Assembly (NCBI GenBank): GCA_964505785.1
Contig: CAZDJZ010000018.1
Span: forward strand, 1 to 48,898
DNA length: 48,898 nt
Origin: CAYRTV01 sp964505785
GTDB lineage: Bacteria > Acidobacteriota > Aminicenantia > Aminicenantales > Aminicenantaceae
Reading direction: 5' to 3'
In this document: positions 9,148-17,754 of the stretch, one piece after another
Layout of the letters: each line of letters opens with the position of its first letter
How positions within the stretch are numbered: position 1 is the first letter of the stretch
Translations under genes and position numbers: made by a program
The notes under the pieces: model-generated
Database searches by the model: none
What the model was told of the DNA's origin: nothing
Seen by the model: only the letters and a program-made list of their open reading frames with translations

Positions 9148-10319
9148 TCCTGCTCGCTGCGCGAGCGTTCGCCGCGTTCATATAGTCTATCTAGGTCTTT
9201 CTAAGTCCGTCTAAGTCTGTCTAGGTCTTTCTAAGTCCGTCTAAGTCTATTCGGTCTGTTCAGTCTGTTCAGTCTATTCGGTCTGTTCGGTCTGTTCGAT
9301 CGGCTCGCTTTGCTCGCGTTCGACTCCCATGTCATTCCCGGAACGAAGTGACGGGAATCTTAGAGTGCTTCGTTTCTTGAAATCGGTGCCGTTTCATTCG
9401 GCGAAGCAGTTATGGCTCGCTTTGCTCGCTTTACTAGGGTTACTTGGGTTCATTGCGTTCATCGCGTTACTCGCGTTCTTTAAGTCCTTCTAAGTCTGTC
9501 TAGGTCTATCTAAGTCTATTCGGTCCGTTCGGTCTGTTCAGTCGGCTCGCTTTGCTCGCGTTACTAGGGTTGCTTGGGTTGCTTGGGTTCTTGCTCGCTG
9601 CGCGAGCGTTTACAGTTATAGGTATGCCATGAAAGAGAATATCCGGCTTCTGAGGTGGTTTTAAGATTTGAGATTTGAGATTTAAGATTTGAGATAAAAC
9701 TAAAAATGACAATGATATATGACATTTATCCGGCTTTGGTTTATTTTTGATTTTTGATTTTTGATTTTTGATTTAAAAAAAGCCCGCCCCGGTCTCCCAC
9801 CCCATGTCATTCCCGGAACGCCTCCATTGTCATTCCCGGAACGAAGTGACGGGAATCTTAGAGTGCGCTTGCACGAGAAGACGGTTCCGATTCATCCGAC
9901 GAGGCCGTCTAAGATTGCCACGGGTCCTCCGGTCCCTCGCAATGACATGGGGGGAATTCTCCAACATCCTATTACAGCGTCTTCAACAACCGCATCCGTA
10001 TCCCCAATCCATTCACCATCCACCGGCTTTAAGCATTTTGCGTTTTGCGTTTTGCGTTAATTCCATTCACCTCTCACCGGTTTAGGATTACGAGGCGATG
10101 CACTCTAAGGTCCTTCGCTCCGCTCAGGATGACATTGAATTAATATAAAGGTCATCATTTCGCATTTTGCATTTTGCGTTTCGCGTTTTGCGTTTTGCGG
10201 TTTTCACCATTCACCATCCACCATTCACCGGCTTTAGTCGCTTTGTTCGATGAATTCGCCGAATAAAGAGAAAATGAGAAATCCAGGTTAGAGAGTCGTC
10301 TATCTAAATGGAGGACGAA
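9148..10319. repeat. Dense intergenic repeat block, no gene
   Basis: In order: GCTCGCTGCGCGAGC hairpin near 9151; period-10 then period-9 array at 9185-9306; half copy of family I at 9329-9410; a GCGTTCATC/TTACT stretch; a second period-10/9 array at 9478-9548; another GCTCGC hairpin near 9592; a family IV unit at 9609-9778; family I at 9804-9948 with a duplicated left-arm start; TTTTGCG heptamers at 10036-10056; a right-arm variant with GCGATGCACTCTAAGG to about 10155; then TTTTGCG and ACCATTC heptamers to about 10235. ORFs at 9506-9712, 9761-10060 and 9804-10085 are translations of these repeats. Confidence 0.8.
9609..9778 (+). repeat. Family IV unit, copy 1
   Basis: This ~150-170-bp unit starts TTTACAGTTATAGGTATGCC. 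It runs through AGAGAATATCCGGCTTCTGA, a (GAGATTT)n heptamer run, AAAATGACAATGATATATGA and ATCCGGCTTTGGTT. It ends in a (TTTTTGA)n run. The same order recurs at 11089-11241 and 13349-13503. The non-repetitive centre is nearly identical between copies, while the two heptamer runs differ in length. Confidence 0.8.
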
Positions 10320-10736
10320 ATGAACAAATCCTTTGAACTGGAAAAAAACCCCGGCTGGCGGGAAGCGCGCAATCTTACTCTTGATATGTACCGGCTGTCG
10401 GTCACCGGCAATCTCAATTTTGATTTGGGTTTAAGGGACGCCTTGAGACGGACAGCGATTGCTGTTATGTCCCATTTAACCTTAGGACAAAACGGATTCA
10501 ACACGGAATTCCGTGCTGTTCATCTCTATTACGCCCGTGCATCAACGGCAACCCTATATACCCTTTTGACGATCTCGCGGGAAGTTGGTTATATAACCGA
10601 AGGTGACTTTTTAGAATTTGAGGACCGGATCCATCGCATCAGCGATCATATTGATGTCATACTGAATGAATTCGGCCCTCTTTCCCAGAAAAAACTTGAT
10701 TTTTATAAATGGATGCCGGATTCCAATGAAATATGA
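10320..10736 (+). CDS. Four-helix-bundle protein (23S rRNA intervening-sequence protein family), 138 residues
   Basis: The sequence is four amphipathic helices with the family pattern WREARNLTLDMYRLS, then LRDALRRTAIAVMSHLTLG, FRAVHLYYARASTATLYTLL and a final helix. Relatives sit in intervening sequences of 23S rRNA genes, and similar bundles (Avd) serve diversity-generating retroelements. Neither an rRNA nor a reverse transcriptase is nearby. The ATG at 10320 is preferred because GGAGGACGAA ends directly before it; the upstream ATG at 10308 overlaps that ribosome-binding site. The gene stands alone between two repeat blocks. Molecular function is unknown. Confidence 0.8.
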   Translation: MNKSFELEKNPGWREARNLTLDMYRLSVTGNLNFDLGLRDALRRTAIAVMSHLTLGQNGFNTEFRAVHLYYARASTATLYTLLTISREVGYITEGDFLEFEDRIHRISDHIDVILNEFGPLSQKKLDFYKWMPDSNEI

Positions 10737-11530
10737 ATCCTTTTTTCCTCTTTAACATAAATTAAGCTTAGGCGATGCGGGACCCTTTTTTCATGGGACC
10801 CGATGGACGAGAAGGCCCGGGCCGGACAGAGGAGGCCCGGGCCCTCCTCCTGCTCGCTGCGCGAGCGTTCGTTGCGTTTATCGCGTTCTTTAAGTCTATC
10901 TAAGTCTTTCTAGGTCTTTCTAAGTCTATCTAAGTCTTTCTAGGTCTTTCTAAGTCTATCTGAGTCTATTCGGTCTGTTCAGTCGGCTCGCTTCGCTCGA
11001 AACGTCGGCGACCACTATGTCATCCTGAGGCTTGCGTCAGCAAGCCGTGAGGATCTTATGCTGCTTCGTTATGCTCGCTGCGCGAGCGTTTACAGTTATA
11101 GGTATACTATGAAAGAGAAAATCCGGCTTCTAAGGCGGTTTTGAGATTTGAGATTTGAGATTTGAGATAAAACTAAAAATGACAATGATATATGACATTT
11201 ATCCGGCTTTGGTTTATTTTTGATTTTTGATTTTTAATTTATTAAGAGAACTTGGCGGGGCCGTCTAAGATTGCGACGGGTCCTTCGGACCCTCGCAATG
11301 ACTCGTGGGGCGTCTTACCCTCATGTCATTCCCGGAGCGAAGTGCGGTGATCTTAGAGTGTCCCCATGTCATTCCGAGGAGCAAAGCGACGTCGGAATCT
11401 TAGAGTGCGCTTGCACGAGAAGACGGTTCCGATTCATTCGGCGAGGTCGTCTAAGATTGCCACACGGCCTGCGGCCGCTCGCAATGACTCAGGGAGCTGA
11501 CTCCGCGGCTTCGGGGATGACATAGGGGCG
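10737..11530. repeat. Intergenic repeat block, no gene
   Basis: Bases 10770-10850 contain GC-rich direct repeats (GAGGCCCGGGCC is nearly duplicated) and CGGGACCC / GGGACCCG, which could form a stem with one mismatch. A GCTCGCTGCGCGAGC hairpin is near 10852. A period-10/9 array spans 10886-10988 (GTCTTTCTAG, GTCTATCTAA). A half palindrome TCATCCTGAGG...CCGTGAGGAT covers 11022-11070. Family IV copy 2 spans 11089-11241. Family I arms fill 11258-11522 as one right arm followed by a partly duplicated full copy. The ORF at 11271-11525 is repeat translation. Confidence 0.75.
11089..11241 (+). repeat. Family IV unit, copy 2
   Basis: Same order of blocks as 9609-9778: TTTACAGTTATAGGTATACT, ATCCGGCTTCTAAGGCGGTT, (GAGATTT)n, ATGACAATGATATATGACAT, then ATTTTTGA heptamers. 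Only the lengths of the heptamer runs and a few bases differ. Confidence 0.8.
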
Positions 11531-12952
11531 TTATATCTTCAAATTAACCACCATCAGCTTCATTTCCGTCATCTCTTCCATAGCGTATTTCAGGCCCTCG
11601 CGGCCGAAACCGCTTTCTTTAATCCCGCCGTAAGGCATATGGTCGATACGGAAAGTGGGAATATCGTTTATAACGACACCGCCCACATCCAAAATTTCAT
11701 GCGCCCGGAAGGCTTTTTTCAAATCATTTGTGAATACTCCGGCCTGGAGACCATACATAGAATTATTCACTTCTTTCAAGGCGTCTTCATAATCATGATA
11801 CCGGTAAAATACAGCCACAGGAGCAAAGGCTTCAAGCCAGGAAATGCGCATATCAGGTTTTACATCCACCAGAACGGTTGGTTCATATATGGTTCCTCTT
11901 CTATTCCCTCCTGCCAAAACATGGGCACCGCCCCGAACAGCTTCATCCACCCATTCTTCGGTCTGTTTGGCGGCCTCCTCATTAATCATAGGCCCGATAT
12001 CCGTTGACTCATCCATGGGATCGCCGATTTTCAGACGGTTGACGGCATCGATAAAATCAGAAAGAAATTTATCATAAATACTGTGATGGAGGTAGATTCT
12101 TTGAATGGAGATGCAAACCTGTCCGGAATAGGCATACGTTCCCAGAACAGATCGGTGCAATGCGAAATCAAGATTTGTATCCGGTTCAATCACGACGGCC
12201 GCGTTTCCCCCCAGCTCCAGAGTAACAATTTTTTTATTTGCTTTTTTCTTTAGGTCCCATCCGATATCCGGACTCCCGGTAAAAGTAATCATCTTGATCC
12301 TTTTATCTTCAGATAAAATATCCGCTGCTTTGTAGCCGCAAGGAACAGCATTGAAGCCGCCTGGCGGATAGCCGCTGTCATAAATAATCTCACTTAGAAT
12401 CATGTCAGTCGGTGATACTTGTGAAGCCGGACGGGAGATAAAAGTATTACCGGTTCCCAAGGCAGGGGCCACTTTATGGGCCACCAGATTTAAAGGAAAA
12501 TTAAATGGGGTGATACCTGCGATAACACCATGGGGAAAGCGCCGGATGAAACCCCAGCGGTCTTCAGCTTGCGGACTCCAGTCCAGAGGAATGATGTCCC
12601 CGTCCATCCTTTTGGCTTCCTCAGCTGCGACTTTGAAGGTGTTCACTCCCCTGCTGACTTCTGTCCGGGATGATTTAATCGGCTTTCCCGCAGCTAATGT
12701 GATGGATTCCGCTAATTCATCCTTTCGTTTCTCTATTTCATTGGAAATAAATTCTAAGACCCGGGAACGCTCATGACTGGGTAAAGACCGGGTGGCCTGG
12801 AAGGCTTCGTGTGCCTTGGCAACAGCTTCCTCCATTTGCTCTTTACCCGCAAAATGGACTTTGGCGACGGTTTTCCCGTCATAAGGCGATTGAATGTCCC
12901 GGATTTCTCCTGAAACCCATTTTCCATTTATCAGCAGTTTATGTTCTTTCAT
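11531..12952 (-). CDS. Aldehyde dehydrogenase (NAD(P)+-dependent), 473 residues
   Basis: A standard-length member of the ALDH superfamily, oxidising an aldehyde to an acid. Visible residues are N151 (TPFNFP), E247 (LELGGN) and the nucleophile C280 (SGQVCISIQR), with the FTGS and EAFAP segments. It resembles the lactaldehyde / glyceraldehyde-3-phosphate (GapN-like) branch, but the substrate cannot be fixed. At the position where most ALDHs have the cofactor-contacting Lys of KPAS, this protein reads SRPAS (R174). I chose the ATG at 12952, preceded by AGGAGGGACA, over the in-frame ATG at 12988. It is monocistronic, with repeat blocks on both sides. Confidence 0.9.
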   Translation of the reverse strand: MKEHKLLINGKWVSGEIRDIQSPYDGKTVAKVHFAGKEQMEEAVAKAHEAFQATRSLPSHERSRVLEFISNEIEKRKDELAESITLAAGKPIKSSRTEVSRGVNTFKVAAEEAKRMDGDIIPLDWSPQAEDRWGFIRRFPHGVIAGITPFNFPLNLVAHKVAPALGTGNTFISRPASQVSPTDMILSEIIYDSGYPPGGFNAVPCGYKAADILSEDKRIKMITFTGSPDIGWDLKKKANKKIVTLELGGNAAVVIEPDTNLDFALHRSVLGTYAYSGQVCISIQRIYLHHSIYDKFLSDFIDAVNRLKIGDPMDESTDIGPMINEEAAKQTEEWVDEAVRGGAHVLAGGNRRGTIYEPTVLVDVKPDMRISWLEAFAPVAVFYRYHDYEDALKEVNNSMYGLQAGVFTNDLKKAFRAHEILDVGGVVINDIPTFRIDHMPYGGIKESGFGREGLKYAMEEMTEMKLMVVNLKI

Positions 12953-13348
12953 TGTCCCTCCTGGTGTCATGTTTATCGTTTTCTTCACTTATTCATACCA
13001 TTTTTTACTTTTAGTGTTAAATGTTTTGTAAATCGTGAATCGTAAATCGTGAATCGCTAATCGTTAATCGACTTCAAGAGACGATACGAGTTTTTTCTAC
13101 GCTTCGCTCGCGCTAATTGCGTTCATTGCGTTCTTTAAGTCCATCTAAGTCCTTCTATGTCCGTCTAGGTCTATCTAAGTCTTTCTGAGTCTATTCAGTC
13201 TATTCAGTCTGTTCAGTCTATTCGGTCTATCCAGTCGGCTCGCTTCGCTCGCGTTCGACTCCCATGTCATTCCCGGAACGCCTCCATTGTCATTCCCGGA
13301 ACGAAGAGACGGGAATCTTAGAGTGCTTCGCTATGCTCGCTTCACGAG

Positions 13349-13503
13349 TGTTTACTGTCATAGATCTGCCATTTAAGAGAATATCCGGCTTCTGAGGTGG
13401 TTTTGAGATTTGAGATTTGAGATTTGAGATAAAACTAAAAATGACAATGATATATGACATTTATCCGGCTTTGGTTTATTTTTGATTTTTGATTTTTGAT
13501 TTA
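13349..13503 (+). repeat. Family IV unit, copy 3
   Basis: Contains AGAGAATATCCGGCTTCTGA, (GAGATTT)n, ATGACAATGATATATGACAT, ATCCGGCTTTGGTTTATTTT and (TTTTTGA)n in the same order as the other two copies. Confidence 0.8.
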
Positions 13504-13532
13504 AAAAAAGCCCGTCCCCGGTCTCCCACCCC

Positions 13533-13660
13533 ATGTCATTCCCGGAACGCCCCCATGTCATTCCCGGAACGCCCCCATTGTCATTCCCGGAACGCCTCCA
13601 TTGTCATTCCCGGAACGCCTCCATTGTCATTCCCGGAACGAAGTGACGGGAATCTTAGAG
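13533..13660 (+). repeat. Tandemly amplified family I left arm
   Basis: The start of the palindrome, (A/T)TGTCATTCCCGGAACGCC, is repeated five times at 22-24 base spacing. The last copy continues into GAAGTGACGGGAATCTTAGA. The right arm is missing. A two-copy version of the same amplification occurs at 9804-9860 and 13264-13320. Confidence 0.85.
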
Positions 13661-14060
13661 TGCTTCGCTGTGCTCGCTGCGCTCGCGTTTATTGCGTTCT
13701 TTTAGTCTATCTAGGTCTGTCTAAGTCTATTCAGTCCATTCGGTCCATTCGGTCTGTTCAGTCTGTTCAGTCTGTTCGCTTTCGTATGTGTTCGAAGCGT
13801 CAGTAACTACTATGTCATCCTGAGGCTTGCGTCAGCAAGCCGTGAGGATCTTATGCTGCTTCGACTAGTGAAGCGGTGCCGATTTCAAGAAACAAGGCAG
13901 TACAAGATCCTTACATTGCTGTACTCCTCAGAATGACATGGGGGGCTTCGCCGGCCTCAGGATGACAGCGGGCTCTAAGATACTTTTAATATTACGTCAT
14001 CCAACTCCGATTTGGTTATCAGATTTGAGATTTGAGATTTTCGATTTGAGATATGTAACC

Positions 14061-14089
14061 TTGACTTGTTCCGGTTCAGCGAATAAAAT
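14061..14089 (+). promoter_or_regulatory. Candidate sigma70-type promoter of fumarase/kor
   Basis: TTGACT at 14061-14066, a 17-base spacer and TAAAAT at 14084-14089, 51 bases ahead of the fumarase ATG. This is one of the best matches to the -35/-10 consensus in the window. It lies just outside the repeat block. Confidence 0.6.
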
Positions 14090-14140
14090 CATCTTTCATG
14101 TCATATCATTTTATTCAAATCACCACTCTGGAGGTATCAT

Positions 14141-14998
14141 ATGAAAACTATTAATCTCTCCGATGTCAAAAACAAAATCAAAGACCTTGTCCAGGAAGCT
14201 AACTTCGAGCTTCAGGACGATGTCATGAAAGTCGTTAAAGACATGGAACAGAAAGAGGAATCTCCTGCCGGCAAAGCTGTTTTTGAGCAAATCAAGCAAA
14301 ACGCAAAAATCGCACGCGATGAAAAACTCGGCCTGTGTCAAGATACCGGCCTGGCCATTTTTTTTATTGAAATGGGCGAAGACGTACGCTTCAACTATGA
14401 TGACGGACTGGAAAGCCTTCGCGATGCGGTGACCGAAGGAACACGGGCCGGGTATGAGGAAGGGTATTTAAGAAAATCCGTAGTTGAGGACCCGATCCGC
14501 AGAAAAAACACCGGCGATAACACCCCGGTCTTTATTCACTGGGAGCTGGACAAGGGGGATCATTTCAAAGTCACCTTTGTTGCTAAAGGCGGCGGCGCGG
14601 AGAATATGAGCCAGGTCCGCATGTTCGCCCCGGCAGCCGGCAAGGAAGGAATCGAAGATTTTGTCGTTGAAGTTGCTGACACAGGCGGATCCAATCCCTG
14701 TCCCCCTATCGTGGTCGGCGTCGGCGTGGGAGGCAATTTTGAGTATTCCGCTCTCTTGGCAAAAAAAGCGTTGCTGCGAAAACCCTTGGGTTCACACAAT
14801 TCTGATCCTTTTTATGCCGACATGGAAAAACGCCTGTTGGAACGGATAAATAATCTCGGTATCGGACCACAGGGGATGGGCGGCCGTGTGACAGCGCTGG
14901 CCGTGCATGTTGAAGCATTCCCATGCCACATAGCGTCCATGCCGGCAGCGGTGAACATCCAGTGCCATTCTCACCGCGTGCTTTCATTTGAAATGTAG
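14141..14998 (+). CDS. fumA: Class I fumarate hydratase alpha (N-terminal) subunit, 285 residues
   Basis: Class I fumarases interconvert fumarate and malate with a [4Fe-4S] cluster. In the two-subunit form this is the catalytic alpha chain. The motif GLCQDTG (C66) and later cysteines in SNPCPPIV and FPCHIASMP fit the cluster ligands. Length matches the alpha subunit of the fumarase/tartrate dehydratase family. The start follows GGAGG at good spacing. The beta subunit is not next door; the following gene is korD, 106 bases on, with no repeat between, so it may share a transcript with the kor genes. Tartrate dehydratase alpha is an alternative. Confidence 0.9.
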   Translation: MKTINLSDVKNKIKDLVQEANFELQDDVMKVVKDMEQKEESPAGKAVFEQIKQNAKIARDEKLGLCQDTGLAIFFIEMGEDVRFNYDDGLESLRDAVTEGTRAGYEEGYLRKSVVEDPIRRKNTGDNTPVFIHWELDKGDHFKVTFVAKGGGAENMSQVRMFAPAAGKEGIEDFVVEVADTGGSNPCPPIVVGVGVGGNFEYSALLAKKALLRKPLGSHNSDPFYADMEKRLLERINNLGIGPQGMGGRVTALAVHVEAFPCHIASMPAAVNIQCHSHRVLSFEM

Positions 14999-15104
14999 CA
15001 ACTGCTATGCAAACAGAGGCGAATCGTAAATCCTTGTTCAAATAGTTCCGGAGACAGCGGGAGCAGGATCAGCGGTTCACTCAAGTTTAATTCGGGAGGA
15101 AGGA

Positions 15105-15338
15105 ATGCCCGCAAAAGGCTATGTAATTATTGACAAAGAACGATGCAAGGGCTGCAGCCTTTGCGTGATCAACTGTCCGACGGAATGTCTCGCTTTAAAT
15201 ACATCCGATACCAACAGCTATGGGCTGCATTATGCTTATCTGGCGGAACCGGAAAAATGCATCGCCTGCCAAAACTGTGCAGTCATGTGTCCGGATGCGG
15301 CTATCGAAGTCTATAAAATTGAGAAAAAAGCCGGTTGA
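15105..15338 (+). CDS. korD: 2-oxoacid:ferredoxin oxidoreductase delta subunit, 2[4Fe-4S] ferredoxin, 77 residues
   Basis: Two complete cluster motifs are present: C14-x2-C17-x2-C20-x3-C24-P and C52-x2-C55-x2-C58-x3-C62-P. This small subunit passes electrons from the thiamine-diphosphate site to external ferredoxin. GGAGGAAGGA precedes the ATG. The order delta-alpha-beta-gamma with the next three genes is typical of four-subunit KOR/VOR complexes. Confidence 0.93.
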   Translation: MPAKGYVIIDKERCKGCSLCVINCPTECLALNTSDTNSYGLHYAYLAEPEKCIACQNCAVMCPDAAIEVYKIEKKAG

Positions 15339-15354
15339 TCCTTAAGGAGGAAAA

Positions 15355-16431
15355 ATGGGTGAACTTAGATTAATGAAAGGCAACGAAGCCTTGGCTGAGG
15401 CGGCTATCCGGGCCGGAATGCAAGGTTATTTTGGATACCCCATCACTCCTCAGTCTGAGGTTATTGAATATCTTGCGCAGCAGGAACCTAAGCACGATTA
15501 TGTCCTGCTTCAGGCGGAAAGCGAAGTGGCTGCGGTCAATATGATGTATGGGGCCGGCGGTGCCGGATCCAGAGTCATGACCACCACATCCTCACCTGGA
15601 TTTTCCTTGATGCAGGAAGGGATTTCCTATATCGCCTGCGCCGAAATCCCCTGCTTGTTCGCAAATATCGTCCGGGGCGGTCCGGGACTGGGAACTATTC
15701 AGCCGAGCCAGGGAGATTATTTCCAGGCAACCAAGGGCGGAGGTCACGGCGATTATCATTTGATTGTCCTGGCACCGAATTCAGTCCAGGAAATGGTTGA
15801 TCACGTTTATCTTGGCTTTGAGCTGGCCGACAAATACAGGGTTCCGGCTATGCTGCTTTCAGACGGTGCCATCGGTCAAATGATGGAAAAGGTAGAACTG
15901 CCTGATCCAATTCAGTATAAACCCAACAAACCCTGGGCAACCAATGGAAAGGGTAAACGCAAACAGCGCAATATTCTGACATCTCTCTACATTCAGTCCG
16001 AGGATATGGAAGAAAAGAACGAGCATCTTCAGGAAAAATATAAAAAGATACGGGAAAATGAAATCCGCTTTGACGAATATAAACTGGATGATGCTGAAAT
16101 CATCATAACATCTTTCGGACTGTCCTCCCGGATCTGCAAGAAAACCGTGGATATAGGCAGGGAAAAAGGGCTTAAGATCGGTCTGTTCCGGCCCATAACA
16201 GCCTGGCCTTTTCCTTATAACAAGGTTGAGGCGCTTTCCCGTAAAGAGACCGTCAAATTCTTTATTTCCGTGGAAATGAATGCCGGGCAGATGGTGGAAG
16301 ATATAAGGTTGTCTGCCTGCGGCCGCAAGCCGGTCCATTTTTACGGCCGCATGGGAGGTATCATCCCGACACCGGATGAGATCTTTCATGAAATTGAAAA
16401 AATCCACAAAAATTCAAGGAGCGGACAATGA
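15355..16431 (+). CDS. korA: 2-oxoacid:ferredoxin oxidoreductase alpha subunit (KorA/VorB type), 358 residues
   Basis: The N-terminus GELRLMKGNEALAEAAIRAG followed by FGYPITPQSEVIEY is the signature of the pyrimidine-binding domain of KorA/VorB. A later segment (EIIITSFGLSSRICKKTVD, IGLFRPITAWPFP) is the transketolase C-terminal-like domain. The enzyme decarboxylates a 2-oxoacid (2-oxoglutarate or branched-chain 2-oxoacids) with CoA and ferredoxin; the sequence does not settle which. AAGGAGG stands five bases before the ATG, and the stop overlaps the start of korB by four bases (ATGA). Confidence 0.92.
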   Translation: MGELRLMKGNEALAEAAIRAGMQGYFGYPITPQSEVIEYLAQQEPKHDYVLLQAESEVAAVNMMYGAGGAGSRVMTTTSSPGFSLMQEGISYIACAEIPCLFANIVRGGPGLGTIQPSQGDYFQATKGGGHGDYHLIVLAPNSVQEMVDHVYLGFELADKYRVPAMLLSDGAIGQMMEKVELPDPIQYKPNKPWATNGKGKRKQRNILTSLYIQSEDMEEKNEHLQEKYKKIRENEIRFDEYKLDDAEIIITSFGLSSRICKKTVDIGREKGLKIGLFRPITAWPFPYNKVEALSRKETVKFFISVEMNAGQMVEDIRLSACGRKPVHFYGRMGGIIPTPDEIFHEIEKIHKNSRSGQ

Positions 16432-17183
16432 AGCAAGACGGCAAACTCCTATATGAACCGCCGAAAACCCTGGTGGACAAACGGATGCACTACTGCCCGG
16501 GATGTTTCCATTCCACCATTCATAAGCTTTTAATGGAAGTTATTGAAGAACTGGATATTCAGGAAAAAGCCGTGGGGGTCTGCCCGGTTGGATGTTCGGT
16601 GTTCGCGTATGATTACATGGACATCGATATGCAGGAAGCCGCGCATGGACGGGCGGCGGCGGTAGCCACCGGGATCAAAAGAATGCTCCCGGACAGAATT
16701 GTCTTTTCCTATCAGGGTGACGGCGATCTTGCAGCCATCGGAACCGCTGAAACATTACACGCCTGTAACCGGGGCGAAAATTTCACCTTTATTTTTATAA
16801 ATAACGGTATTTACGGTATGACAGGCGGACAAATGGCTCCTACCACCCTGGAAGGGCAAAAAACATCCACATCCCCGTACGGCCGGGATGCGGCTAAAGT
16901 AGGGATGCCCATGAAAATGGCGGAAATCGTCGCAAGTTTTGAGAAGGTTGCCTACGTGGAACGGGTCAGCTGCGATTCGCCGGCCCATGCCCGAAAAGCC
17001 AAGCGGGCACTGAAAAACGCCATTAAGTATCAGATGGAAAACCTTGGAACAACGTTCGTCGAAGTGGCTTCAAACTGTCCTTCCGGCTGGAAAATGACCC
17101 CGGAAGAATCCATCAAATGGCTGGAAGAAAAGGTTTTCCCCTATTATCCCCTGGGCGTATTTAAAAAACCGGAAAAAGATTGA
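16428..17183 (+). CDS. korB: 2-oxoacid:ferredoxin oxidoreductase beta subunit (TPP-binding), 251 residues
   Basis: This subunit carries the thiamine diphosphate cofactor. The N-terminal C23-P-G-C26 motif, GDGD (97-100) and NN (125-126, FINNGIYGMTGGQ) match the TPP/Mg-binding fold of KorB/VorA. Further cysteines (VCPVGC) fit the family. The start overlaps the korA stop by four bases, indicating translational coupling. Confidence 0.93.
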   Translation: MKQDGKLLYEPPKTLVDKRMHYCPGCFHSTIHKLLMEVIEELDIQEKAVGVCPVGCSVFAYDYMDIDMQEAAHGRAAAVATGIKRMLPDRIVFSYQGDGDLAAIGTAETLHACNRGENFTFIFINNGIYGMTGGQMAPTTLEGQKTSTSPYGRDAAKVGMPMKMAEIVASFEKVAYVERVSCDSPAHARKAKRALKNAIKYQMENLGTTFVEVASNCPSGWKMTPEESIKWLEEKVFPYYPLGVFKKPEKD

Positions 17184-17205
17184 GCTGATAAAGGGAGGTC
17201 ATGAC

Positions 17206-17754
17206 ATGTTACAAGAAATGATATTTGCCGGATTCGGCGGCCAGGGTGTCTTATCCATGGGAACTCTGCTTGCTTATGCAGCCATGAAAGAAAATAAACA
17301 CGTGAGCTGGATGCCTTCCTACGGGCCGGAGATGCGGGGCGGGACCGCCAACTGTATCGTTAACGTCAGCGATAATCCCATCTCCTCTCCTATCGTAACC
17401 GAATACGATGTAGCCGTGGTGTTTAATCTTCCTTCACTGAATAAATTTGAACCCAAGGTGAAAAAAGGAGGCGTTCTCATTTGGGAAAGCAGCACGATTA
17501 AAGAAGCCCCGACACGGAAAGATATTGATATTTATGCAGTCCCGGCTATTAAAACCGCCAGTGAAAAATTGAAAAACGTCAAGGTCATGAATATGATCGC
17601 ACTCGGCGCTCTGGTCAAAATCAAGCCGATTATTAAGAGTGATACACTCATAAAAGCATTAAAAGACACGCTGCCCAGCCGCCATCATCACCTCATTCCC
17701 CTTAATGAAAAAGCTTTGGAATTAGGGATGAGTATGGTTGATGGAAAGAAATAA
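17206..17754 (+). CDS. korC: 2-oxoacid:ferredoxin oxidoreductase gamma subunit, 182 residues
   Basis: The GFGGQGVLSMG loop at residues 8-18 and MPSYGPEMRGGTANC are hallmarks of the gamma (CoA-interacting) subunit. GGGAGG precedes the ATG by seven bases. It is the last gene of the kor operon. A repeat block and a family II element, rather than another gene, follow. Confidence 0.92.
   Translation: MLQEMIFAGFGGQGVLSMGTLLAYAAMKENKHVSWMPSYGPEMRGGTANCIVNVSDNPISSPIVTEYDVAVVFNLPSLNKFEPKVKKGGVLIWESSTIKEAPTRKDIDIYAVPAIKTASEKLKNVKVMNMIALGALVKIKPIIKSDTLIKALKDTLPSRHHHLIPLNEKALELGMSMVDGKK

Larger units (their letters stand above)
12953..14060. repeat. Dense intergenic repeat block, no gene
   Basis: In order: GTGAATC/GTAAATC heptamers at 13033-13062; period-10/9 array at 13133-13242; truncated family I with a duplicated start at 13264-13345; family IV copy 3 at 13349-13503; tandemly amplified family I left-arm starts at 13533-13660; period-10/9 array at about 13700-13782; a TCATCCTGAGG-type palindrome at 13811-13939; GAGATTT heptamers at 14018-14052. 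ORFs at 13373-13561, 13489-13806 and 13938-14144 are repeat translations. Confidence 0.8.

Noticed and set aside
9761..10085. ORFs with text such as SFPERSDGNLRV or CTLRSFAPLRMTLN, also at 13489-13806, 28316-28645, 30664-30981 and 48293-48664.
   Set aside because: They translate the family I palindrome and its flanks; the same peptide appears wherever the repeat occurs.
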